Source: Methanococcoides alaskense (GTDB lineage: Archaea; Halobacteriota; Methanosarcinia; Methanosarcinales; Methanosarcinaceae). From it: DNA of 64,000 nucleotides. The stretch spans positions 26,132-90,131 of the forward strand of contig NZ_JAVDQI010000010.1 in NCBI RefSeq assembly GCF_031454185.1. The letters run 5' to 3'. The position numbers and the translations under genes were made by a program. Within the stretch, counting starts at the first letter, position 1, and each line of letters starts with the position of its first letter. Below are positions 15,159-23,022 of this stretch, one piece after another. Below the pieces are notes generated by a model. The model saw only the letters and a program-made list of their open reading frames with translations, searched no databases and had not been told where the DNA came from.

Positions 15159-17945
15159 ATGCTTAATCTTAAGTTAAGAGATGAATTCCTTGGAGCACAG
15201 ATGCCTGGCACAGCAATTTCTTTGTGCACTTCCGACAATCAAGGTGCTGTACAAAAATCCGCAAATTATATTCTGTCCATTACTTACCCTACAGCAGATA
15301 TACAAACTGCTCTCAAAGCCATAGGCAGCAAACGAAGTGGAAGCCCCATCGTTTTAATGGGCGACCGAGGACGTGGTAAATCTCATATAATGGCTGTTAT
15401 GCACCATGCAATCAACTCTCCTAGTACTGTTGAGAGTTGGTTATATGAGTGGGGAGAAAAACTCGATGATAGCGAAATGAAAAATTTCAAGATGGTTCAA
15501 GGATTCTTTCCCATCTCCGAACCCGTGCAAAATAATGAATATCCTTTACTGTGGAATCTCCTTTTCGATCGCCACCCTAAGGGAGACTTCTACCGAGGGA
15601 AGTTCGAGGGTATGGAACAATCATATCCACCCCGGTCATTGCTCGAAGAAATGTTTGAGGACTGCCCCACATGTTTGATTCTTGATGAATTTCAGACCTG
15701 GATTACCGGTTTGCCTGAGATAGATCCGAAAACAGGATTCATGCTTCGACAATGGGCTTTTAATTTTGTCCAAAATCTTTCAGAAATAGCTAAGGATAGT
15801 CCAAAGATTCTTATTTTCGTAACCTCTCTTCTGAACAACAATAATGAGGCTTTCCAACAGATTCATCGCCAAGGTCCTGTGCTGATTGACTTTAGAGGCA
15901 ATACAGCAAAACAAGACCGTAAGAGACTTCTTTTGCATCGCCTCTTCGAGAACAGAAGGAATATTCCAGATTGCGACATCCAAGCTACTGCAAACGTTTA
16001 TGCAAGTGAACGTTTTCGTCTTCTTCATCCCAATAAATCAGAATCTGAAAAGGATCAAAAACGGCAAGAGGTATTTGAATGCTGGCCTTTTAGCCCGGAA
16101 CTGATTGAACTTTTGGAAGACCACATTCTGCTTTCCCAGGTAGCCCAAGAAACACGTGACATGATTCGTATCCTTGCTCATGTATATCGAAGTCATGGAA
16201 ATTATACACCAATTATTACCCCGGCACATTTCTATGTCGATGGTGATTCAGAAGAAGTTCAGACACTTGTTGATTCCATTGCCAATCAGGCAGGCCAAGA
16301 AAAACTAAGAGAAATTGCTCAGCATAATCTGGAAACCGTCAGAGAGGCAGGGGTAGAAGTTCCCGATGCCCGTGAACTTGTCAGCTCAATTTGGATGCGC
16401 TCAATGTCTCCAGGCAAAAACATAGGTGGAACACCTGCTGAGCTGCATCTTGATATCACCAGTCAACATGTGATAGATGATAATGCTTTTCAGGCAGAGA
16501 TTACGCTCTTGGTTGAAAATAGTGTAAACATACATACAAGCGAGGAGCCTAGAGGAGCTTTCTGGTTCGGCCTCCATGAGAATCCGCGCTCCAAGGTACG
16601 TGCATTCGCTAAAAATGATAAACTGTGGCAAGTAGGTGCAGACACTGACACTGGTCAGACAGTTCATCCGGGAAAAGATATCGAGCACATCCGTAAAACT
16701 TTGCGGAGTATATTTGTTCCTGAAAATAAACAGCAGACTTCCAGAGTGATTGTTCTTGGGACAAAATGGAAAGATGACCCCTGGAGTGAAGTTATCAACG
16801 AAGCTGATATGCCTGCCAAATGGAATCAACCAGTGTTGCTGGTTATCCCCGAAAAAATAGGGGACAGCAATGCAGATATCAACGCCTGTCTTGGTACTTG
16901 GCTTGTCAAACATGTGCAGATTCGCCACAATACTGTTCGGTTTCTACTTTTGAAAAGTGGTACAGAAGGGCTCTACAATGACAAGGAATTAATCCATTTG
17001 ACACGTTGTAGTTATCTCTGTTCCCGTGAAGCATGGGGTGGGGACACAACCTACCGTGCCTTACACCACGGGTTTGACAATCCTTTGCGAAGTAGTCTGA
17101 AAAACCGTTTTAATCGATTTGCGATTCTGCATAAGTGGGATTTTCAAAATCCTAAAAATTGTGTATTCCATATCGAAAAAATATATAAAGAAGGTGAAGA
17201 GATACCTGGTGATGTAGAATCAAAAATTCTCTCCAACCTTTTTGAACCGGAGGATTTTAAGACATTTGTAGTTCAACAAGCAAAGGACTCCAATTTTGTC
17301 GGATCACTGGTGGATGATCTCACCAACCCACCAGTTCCCAATACAGGTGAAGCCATCCCCTTCCTCGGAGAGACAAAGATATATGAACGCATTTTGGATA
17401 TTGTTGCCCAGGGAGATATTATACTTAATGTGGCTGGAACCTGGATTGGACGACGTCCTGAAGACCAATCGGATAGTGATGCGCTTCGTTATGTTAATCA
17501 AAAAGCCTTCCGAACTGGTCAAGAGATGCGGCAAGTTGAACTCGGACTTCCAGGAGCTATTGGAGGTACCACAATCGCACCCAAAGAACAAACTGGAGGA
17601 AACACTTCAATAGATCCTCCAGGAAGTCAAGCTGTTGAAGTGACACCGTTTGGTGGGGGCGATGATGCAGTAAATAATGGTTCGGTAAACATCAAAAAAA
17701 TACCAACACTACCAGCAACAACAGTAGCAATAACTCGAACCAAGCAGTCTGACGAAGAGGCAACTGGTATTAATCTTATGGGGAATTTTGAAAAATGGGG
17801 CATTGCTTCAACTCATACCATTGATTCAGCCAAAATAGAGCTCATTGGGATGACAGCACAACAGATCAAACAGATTTTGCAACGCATTCCGTCCACTTTC
17901 AAAGCTAAGCTGGAAATCACTTACAAGGAAGGAGATGAGCAATGA
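15159..17945 (+). CDS. DUF499 (COG1483) AAA ATPase of the defence operon
   Basis: A 928-aa large ATPase. Walker A is GDRGRGKSH (about 68-76) and Walker B is CLILDEFQTW (about 170). The region after it (ILIFVTSLLNNNNEAF...) fits sensor 1. The length and the early P-loop agree with DUF499 proteins, which are known from defence islands and play the part that BrxC/PglY plays in BREX. The start at 15159 is preferred because CAGGAG lies 6 nt upstream; a TTG at 15120 is less likely. A Gly/Asn/Thr-rich linker near residue 800 precedes a small C-terminal domain. It is the first gene of a five-gene operon and overlaps pglZ by 4 bp. Confidence 0.85.
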   Translation: MLNLKLRDEFLGAQMPGTAISLCTSDNQGAVQKSANYILSITYPTADIQTALKAIGSKRSGSPIVLMGDRGRGKSHIMAVMHHAINSPSTVESWLYEWGEKLDDSEMKNFKMVQGFFPISEPVQNNEYPLLWNLLFDRHPKGDFYRGKFEGMEQSYPPRSLLEEMFEDCPTCLILDEFQTWITGLPEIDPKTGFMLRQWAFNFVQNLSEIAKDSPKILIFVTSLLNNNNEAFQQIHRQGPVLIDFRGNTAKQDRKRLLLHRLFENRRNIPDCDIQATANVYASERFRLLHPNKSESEKDQKRQEVFECWPFSPELIELLEDHILLSQVAQETRDMIRILAHVYRSHGNYTPIITPAHFYVDGDSEEVQTLVDSIANQAGQEKLREIAQHNLETVREAGVEVPDARELVSSIWMRSMSPGKNIGGTPAELHLDITSQHVIDDNAFQAEITLLVENSVNIHTSEEPRGAFWFGLHENPRSKVRAFAKNDKLWQVGADTDTGQTVHPGKDIEHIRKTLRSIFVPENKQQTSRVIVLGTKWKDDPWSEVINEADMPAKWNQPVLLVIPEKIGDSNADINACLGTWLVKHVQIRHNTVRFLLLKSGTEGLYNDKELIHLTRCSYLCSREAWGGDTTYRALHHGFDNPLRSSLKNRFNRFAILHKWDFQNPKNCVFHIEKIYKEGEEIPGDVESKILSNLFEPEDFKTFVVQQAKDSNFVGSLVDDLTNPPVPNTGEAIPFLGETKIYERILDIVAQGDIILNVAGTWIGRRPEDQSDSDALRYVNQKAFRTGQEMRQVELGLPGAIGGTTIAPKEQTGGNTSIDPPGSQAVEVTPFGGGDDAVNNGSVNIKKIPTLPATTVAITRTKQSDEEATGINLMGNFEKWGIASTHTIDSAKIELIGMTAQQIKQILQRIPSTFKAKLEITYKEGDEQ

Positions 17946-18898
17946 GTGCAGATTGGCCCTCCATCATTCTTGATACACCATCTAAGGCTGATGCATGGGA
18001 AAAGATTTTCGATGCTATGTTGGATCTTGCTCAAAACATCCGGTCTCCTGCTGCTTTACATGAACAAACGGTCATTCCAGATCGTTTGCTTTCGGAAGCA
18101 GCATGGGATCTCTGGGAAGCCTATCCAAAGCGGGCAAAGCTTACTTCGGCAGCTCTTGGGGAATGGTGTGGAGATTCAGCGTCCAATGGTCAAGCAGTAT
18201 TGATTCTAGATGCTTTGTCGCTTAGGGAGCTTCCTTTACTCCTTGACGGAGCCAAAAAGCATAATATTGAAATTTCTGGGGTGAAAGTTACTGGTTCGGA
18301 ATGTCCTTCTACCACTAATCAATTCGCTAAAGCATTGAATCTGTCTTCACGGAGCACGCTGGCAAATGATAAAAAACCCGGTACTTTCAAGCTTTTCGAT
18401 AAAAGCGTTTACACCGATGTTTTCAGCATTCCTTTTGAAGACTGCGCTGTGCCATCAAACCCAAATCTGTTTATCTGGCACAGCTGGTTGGATGACCTTA
18501 TTCACATGCAAAACAAGAATCATGAAATCGAAAAAATAGTCTCCAAGGAACTGCTTGGTGATGGTTTCTGGAATTTCATAAACAAATTGCGCCAGGGGCG
18601 CAAACTTGTTATAACCTCTGATCACGGTTATGCAGTCAGCAAATTATTCTCATCTGAGGTAATTGACAAACATGCTGTAGAGATTCTTAGAAAAACTTTT
18701 GGTGCATCCCGAAATAAAGCCGCAGCCAATCCATGGCAAAACCAGTTCATGCCTCCTATTGTCATGACTGAAAACAACCAGCATGTTGTTTTAGGGCAGC
18801 GCAAATGGAAAATCCAGAGTGGATTTCCGCAAATCAGCCATGGCGGAATGAGTCTTCTGGAAGTTGCCGTGCCTTATATGGAGTTGCCATCATTATGA
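17942..18898 (+). CDS. pglZ: PglZ-domain phosphatase-like protein
   Basis: A 318-aa protein belonging to the alkaline-phosphatase-like PglZ family. The metal-site motifs are visible: LILDALSLRELP (about 86-97), ITSDHGY (about 223) and SHGGMSLLEVAVPY (about 299). It is much shorter than BREX PglZ and consists of little more than the catalytic domain. PglZ proteins are required parts of BREX and related methylase-based defence systems; the exact reaction is not settled. It overlaps the ATPase gene and the methylase gene by 4 bp on each side (ATGA), so all three are translationally coupled. Confidence 0.82.
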   Translation: MSADWPSIILDTPSKADAWEKIFDAMLDLAQNIRSPAALHEQTVIPDRLLSEAAWDLWEAYPKRAKLTSAALGEWCGDSASNGQAVLILDALSLRELPLLLDGAKKHNIEISGVKVTGSECPSTTNQFAKALNLSSRSTLANDKKPGTFKLFDKSVYTDVFSIPFEDCAVPSNPNLFIWHSWLDDLIHMQNKNHEIEKIVSKELLGDGFWNFINKLRQGRKLVITSDHGYAVSKLFSSEVIDKHAVEILRKTFGASRNKAAANPWQNQFMPPIVMTENNQHVVLGQRKWKIQSGFPQISHGGMSLLEVAVPYMELPSL

Positions 18899-21800
18899 AT
18901 AGTAATCAAACAAAATTAGATGGAAACGTAGCGGAGCCTAACAGTGCTCTAAAAAATAAAATAAAAAACAAGACAACGGCTGACAAGATGGCCGATTTTC
19001 TTCCCGAAAAGCTTGGCAAAGCTATCCGACTACCAGTACCAGATTTTTCTAATCCAAACCGCAAATTGACTTGTCTTGAAGCAGATTTCCCCATAGCTCA
19101 CATCAATGCCCTGTCCAATCTGGAAGGTAATGCTGGAAAACCAATATACCAAATGTCGAAATGGTGGGCAAGAAGACGGTCAAGTGTTTTTCGCTCCATG
19201 CTGATTGCTGCAGCTACCGAAGCGCCAGACGACCCAAATGAGGCTGCCAAAAAAGTGTGGGAGCATTATTATTGTAACCACCAGAAGGCAGGTTCCTTCA
19301 AGAAGTTGCGAGTGTTGGACCCGTTCATGGGAGGCGGTACCACCCTAGTAGAAGGTTCCCGCCTTGGTATGCAGATGACTGGTATAGATCTCAATCCGGT
19401 TGCCTGGCTTGTTGTGAAAAATGAACTTGCGTGTAGCAATCCCGAACAGGTGCAGGCACTATTTGACCACATTGAAGCCGAGGTTAAACCACAGATTCAG
19501 CCCTTTTATACCACCACTTGCCCGCGTGGGCATGAAGGTCGCTGGCTAGACGTGCAGACTGGTGAACCTGTCGATATCGATCCTCTGGAACTTGAGCCAG
19601 AAACACGTAGCCGTTACCGCTGGGAGGGACCTGAGATAATCTACACATTCTGGGCCAAGCACGGTCCATGTCAGGTAGAGGGTTGTGGGCATCGCACACC
19701 GATTTTCCGCAATCCTGTGGTGGCTGTAAAAAAACTGTCCACATCTTATATCGAGCTAACATGCCCTGATTGTAATCAGACATTCCATGCCGAGTTGGGT
19801 GAGACCCGTATGGCACCTGAATCTGAGCGTGTGGTGCTGAAGGAAGAAATGCCTTTTACTGAAATGACTCAGGATTTTGCACAAATTTTGAAGGATTACG
19901 ACAAAGGTAAAAGTGCTGATACAATTGAACGGATGTGGGCACTAAAGGAACAAGTTGATGATGAACCGGGCCTACGGTGCCCGGCATGTGGCGGATTTGC
20001 AGGAAAGCGAGTGGCCCGTATTCTCGAAAGACATGCCAAATCGAATCTTAAGGCATCTGCGCGTAAAAAGAAGGATTTTGAAATCCAGAAAAAAAAGGTA
20101 GAGATGGCTTTGCTCATACATCCTGAGTGGATTAAAGGAACATCTGGCTTTGATGGTGATAAAGAATTGGGTGGCTGGGCTGGCGCTTCAGCTGTTGATT
20201 CTGCTCAATGGTTCGAGCGAAGAATGGATAATCTGTCTATTATAGAGGTACGAGGTGAATCTCTACCAGATGAGGTGGAACTTCTTGATGGCATAGTGAT
20301 TGATACGAAACGGGGAACTGTGCCGAAGAAAGCTACTTTCACCTGCGGAAATTGTGGTCGCCCAGCAGATTTTGCTTCGACTGAGCGTGAGGCACAACAT
20401 CACTCACCTGTATTTCCTTACACATTACAATGTCATTGTCCACAGTGCAATGCCGAAGGTTTCAACTATGGCGGTCGTTACTTCAAAATACCTACCATCG
20501 AAGACATCAGGCGTCTCAATGCCGCTGAAACAGAATGGACAAATCGTCGAGAAAAAGACCTGAACAATTATTGGCCTCGCTCTGAGCTGCCATTTGCATG
20601 GGAAACTCATGTTCAAAAAGGCAACCTAACAAAAAGAGGGTACACACATTGGTGGAAAATGTTCAACCCTCGACAGCTTCTGGTTCATACTCACTTGCTC
20701 AAAGCAATCATGGAGGCACCAGAAGAATCTTGGCCACTGGATGTGCGTGAACAGGCGTTAGGTACATTCCAGCAATACCTGCGAAATCAAAATATGTTCG
20801 TGTTCTGGAATTCAATTGCTGACAAGATTGAACCTATGTTTTCTAATCCAAATTTTCACATTAAGATGCAAGTTGTCGAAAATTCGGTATTTTCTAATCT
20901 TGGGCGAGGCAACTGGGCATCTTCTTCAGATAAAGTAGTGAAGGCAATGGAATGGTGTAGTGATCCTTGGGAACTCGTCGTTATAGACAATGGAAAAGTT
21001 AAATCAGATAAGTGTAACCCCGGTGATCCACTTGTTCCTGGTTGTGAACAATATTGTGGCTCATCTACCGATTTAACTATTTTGGGTGATGAAAATTTTG
21101 ATCTCGTTATCACTGATCCACCGTTTGGTAACAACCTATTTTATGCCGATATGGCCGATTTCTTCTATGTTTGGCTACGAATTCCTTTGCAGAAATGGTA
21201 TGTAGGGCTACCAGAGGGAGAGTATTTCAAGCCAGAATTCACCCCAAAAGCACTCCAAGCCATTGATGACCCTGCCCAACACCCTGATGACAGAGAAAAT
21301 TACGAAAAATCAATATTCATTGAAGCAAAGCATCTTAAGCAGATTCGGGACTTGAGTGGTGACGAAGAATTTAATGAAAATTATCCAAACCCATTTTACC
21401 GGCCGAAACCATCCTCGGATTTCTACTGCCAGACGCTGAGCGCATGCTGGGCAGAAGCAGGCCGACTGCTCAAAGACGGCGGCATTATGGCCTTTACCTT
21501 CCATCACAATGAAGACAATGCGTGGATTGACATTCTTAAGGCACTTTTCGATGCTGGATATGTCCTAATTTCTACATATCCTGTTCTTAGTGATGAAACA
21601 AAAGGGGATGATACTAATGCCGCTTTCGGTTCTAAAAAGATTGAATACGATATTATACATGTCTGTCGGAAAAGGCTAGGTGATGTGGAGCCAATAAGCT
21701 GGGCGAAGATGCGCCGCTGGGTCAAATCCGAGGCCCAGCAACTCAAGGAATTGCTGGAACATACACATGGCAAGGGACTGCCTGAATCCGACCTGCGCGT

Positions 21801-22455
21801 CATTCTGCGTGGCAAATCGCTGGAATTCTACAGCCGCCATTATGGAAAGGTTTTCACAGGTGAGGGGGAGGTGTTGGAGGTGCATGATGCATTGCTTGGT
21901 ATCAACCAGCTTCTGGATGACCTGATTGAGGATACTGATAAAACGGGAACTCAGCATCCGCCAGATATTGCCGAACCTGCAAGCAGGCTATACCTGCGCA
22001 TTTTCCGTAATAATACGGAAATTCCCCGTGACGAACTCCACAAAACCCTGCGAGGCACTGGTGCCAGTCAGAGTGATCTGGAATCTCGTGGCTGGATTCG
22101 TGTGGAAGGTAAAGTAGTGCATGTGGTTCCAATTAGCGATAGGTTTGCTTACTTCACAGGACCTGGTCGCAACCGAAAAGTCATCAAGACCGACCTTGAC
22201 CAGGCCCATTTCCTGATTGGTGTAGCATTCCAAAATTCAGGTGTGAAGATTGAGAATGAACTGAATAATCCCAATTTCCGGATTAAAAAATCAGTGGATG
22301 ATATCCTGAAGTGGTATCTAAAGGTGGGAGATTCAATGGAGATACGGAAATCTGCACAAACAGCACTACAACTAGTCGAGCACTGGCGCACCCACAAAGA
22401 TAAGCAGGTCAATGTCCAGCCAACCCTGTTTGATTATCTGGAGGAGAATGAATAA
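18895..22455 (+). CDS. DUF1156 (COG1743) adenine-specific DNA methylase with zinc ribbons
   Basis: A 1186-aa protein. The start at 18895 overlaps the pglZ stop (ATGA); an upstream in-frame ATG at 18805 lies inside pglZ. The DUF1156 N-terminus (FPIAHINALSNLEGNAGKPIYQMSKWWARRRSSVFR) is followed by the SAM-binding motif DPFMGGGTT (about residue 142) and, far downstream, the catalytic TDPPFGNNLFY (about 740). The order fits an N6-adenine or N4-cytosine beta-class enzyme. The long insert holds several CxxC pairs (CPACGG, CGNCGRP, CHCPQC), which are zinc ribbons. The C-terminal 250 residues may recognise DNA. Its role is presumably to mark self DNA within the system. Confidence 0.85.
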   Translation: MNSNQTKLDGNVAEPNSALKNKIKNKTTADKMADFLPEKLGKAIRLPVPDFSNPNRKLTCLEADFPIAHINALSNLEGNAGKPIYQMSKWWARRRSSVFRSMLIAAATEAPDDPNEAAKKVWEHYYCNHQKAGSFKKLRVLDPFMGGGTTLVEGSRLGMQMTGIDLNPVAWLVVKNELACSNPEQVQALFDHIEAEVKPQIQPFYTTTCPRGHEGRWLDVQTGEPVDIDPLELEPETRSRYRWEGPEIIYTFWAKHGPCQVEGCGHRTPIFRNPVVAVKKLSTSYIELTCPDCNQTFHAELGETRMAPESERVVLKEEMPFTEMTQDFAQILKDYDKGKSADTIERMWALKEQVDDEPGLRCPACGGFAGKRVARILERHAKSNLKASARKKKDFEIQKKKVEMALLIHPEWIKGTSGFDGDKELGGWAGASAVDSAQWFERRMDNLSIIEVRGESLPDEVELLDGIVIDTKRGTVPKKATFTCGNCGRPADFASTEREAQHHSPVFPYTLQCHCPQCNAEGFNYGGRYFKIPTIEDIRRLNAAETEWTNRREKDLNNYWPRSELPFAWETHVQKGNLTKRGYTHWWKMFNPRQLLVHTHLLKAIMEAPEESWPLDVREQALGTFQQYLRNQNMFVFWNSIADKIEPMFSNPNFHIKMQVVENSVFSNLGRGNWASSSDKVVKAMEWCSDPWELVVIDNGKVKSDKCNPGDPLVPGCEQYCGSSTDLTILGDENFDLVITDPPFGNNLFYADMADFFYVWLRIPLQKWYVGLPEGEYFKPEFTPKALQAIDDPAQHPDDRENYEKSIFIEAKHLKQIRDLSGDEEFNENYPNPFYRPKPSSDFYCQTLSACWAEAGRLLKDGGIMAFTFHHNEDNAWIDILKALFDAGYVLISTYPVLSDETKGDDTNAAFGSKKIEYDIIHVCRKRLGDVEPISWAKMRRWVKSEAQQLKELLEHTHGKGLPESDLRVILRGKSLEFYSRHYGKVFTGEGEVLEVHDALLGINQLLDDLIEDTDKTGTQHPPDIAEPASRLYLRIFRNNTEIPRDELHKTLRGTGASQSDLESRGWIRVEGKVVHVVPISDRFAYFTGPGRNRKVIKTDLDQAHFLIGVAFQNSGVKIENELNNPNFRIKKSVDDILKWYLKVGDSMEIRKSAQTALQLVEHWRTHKDKQVNVQPTLFDYLEENE

Positions 22456-22529
22456 TGGCTGAAAATGATGATATTAAAACTAAAACCAGAATTATTTTGT
22501 GCCATATAGTAGGTGGTCAAAATGGATAA
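22455..22529 (+). CDS. Possible 24-aa coupling peptide
   Basis: Its ATG overlaps the methylase stop (TAATG), and its stop overlaps the DUF3780 start (ATGGATAA). Such a position would carry ribosomes from one gene to the next across the gap. The peptide (MAENDDIKTKTRIILCHIVGGQNG) has no recognisable features. It may be only a spacer. Confidence 0.3.
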   Translation: MAENDDIKTKTRIILCHIVGGQNG

Positions 22530-23022
22530 CATATCTTCCACAGTCTGGCAACGCAAAGGTTCTTGTGTGGTTTTTGATCCGCAGAGTATGGCTAAATTCA
22601 TTGCAGAGGATTCCATGATTTCCCTTCGCGAGGTTCTTAGCTGGAAAAATGCTATCCCCTCAGAACCACCGATACCAAAAAAGACAATTCTAATCTCCGG
22701 TCTGGAGACAGTCATAGAAACAATGTCGCAGATTGAGGCGGACGAGTTTTTGAGCAGGCGCATCCGTCCACTTCTTATTCAGATACAAAATAGCTGGACT
22801 GATTGTGGTATTGTATTCGGCTTTTCGTCCCATAAAAAGGCTTTTTCGGAAGTGTCTCTTGATGAAGAAGTGCATTTTCATCGGCGCGACAAAAAAACAA
22901 TTCGTCTGTCTGAAGGACTTTGGGATGGTAGCGCTACAATGAATATGAAGCGTATAACACGTGACGATGCTGAAAACGGAAAAGAGATAACAGTTGGGTA
23001 CTATGTCGCTCGCATCTCATGA
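22522..23022 (+). CDS. DUF3780 protein of the defence operon
   Basis: A 166-aa protein of unknown function. The start at 22522 is chosen because AGGTGG lies 5 nt upstream; a GTG at 22513 is within that site. I assign DUF3780 mostly from context (between a DUF1156 methylase and a helicase) and size; this family is known to accompany DUF499 and DUF1156 proteins in anti-phage loci. The C-terminal part (EVHFHRRDKKTIRLSEGLWDGSATMNMKRI) is beta-rich. No catalytic motif is visible, so it may be a structural or DNA-binding subunit. It overlaps the helicase gene by 20 bp. Confidence 0.65.
   Translation: MDNISSTVWQRKGSCVVFDPQSMAKFIAEDSMISLREVLSWKNAIPSEPPIPKKTILISGLETVIETMSQIEADEFLSRRIRPLLIQIQNSWTDCGIVFGFSSHKKAFSEVSLDEEVHFHRRDKKTIRLSEGLWDGSATMNMKRITRDDAENGKEITVGYYVARIS

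Noticed and set aside
18805..18894. Upstream ATG of the methylase gene
   Set aside because: It lies inside pglZ; the ATGA overlap at 18895 fits the operon's pattern.
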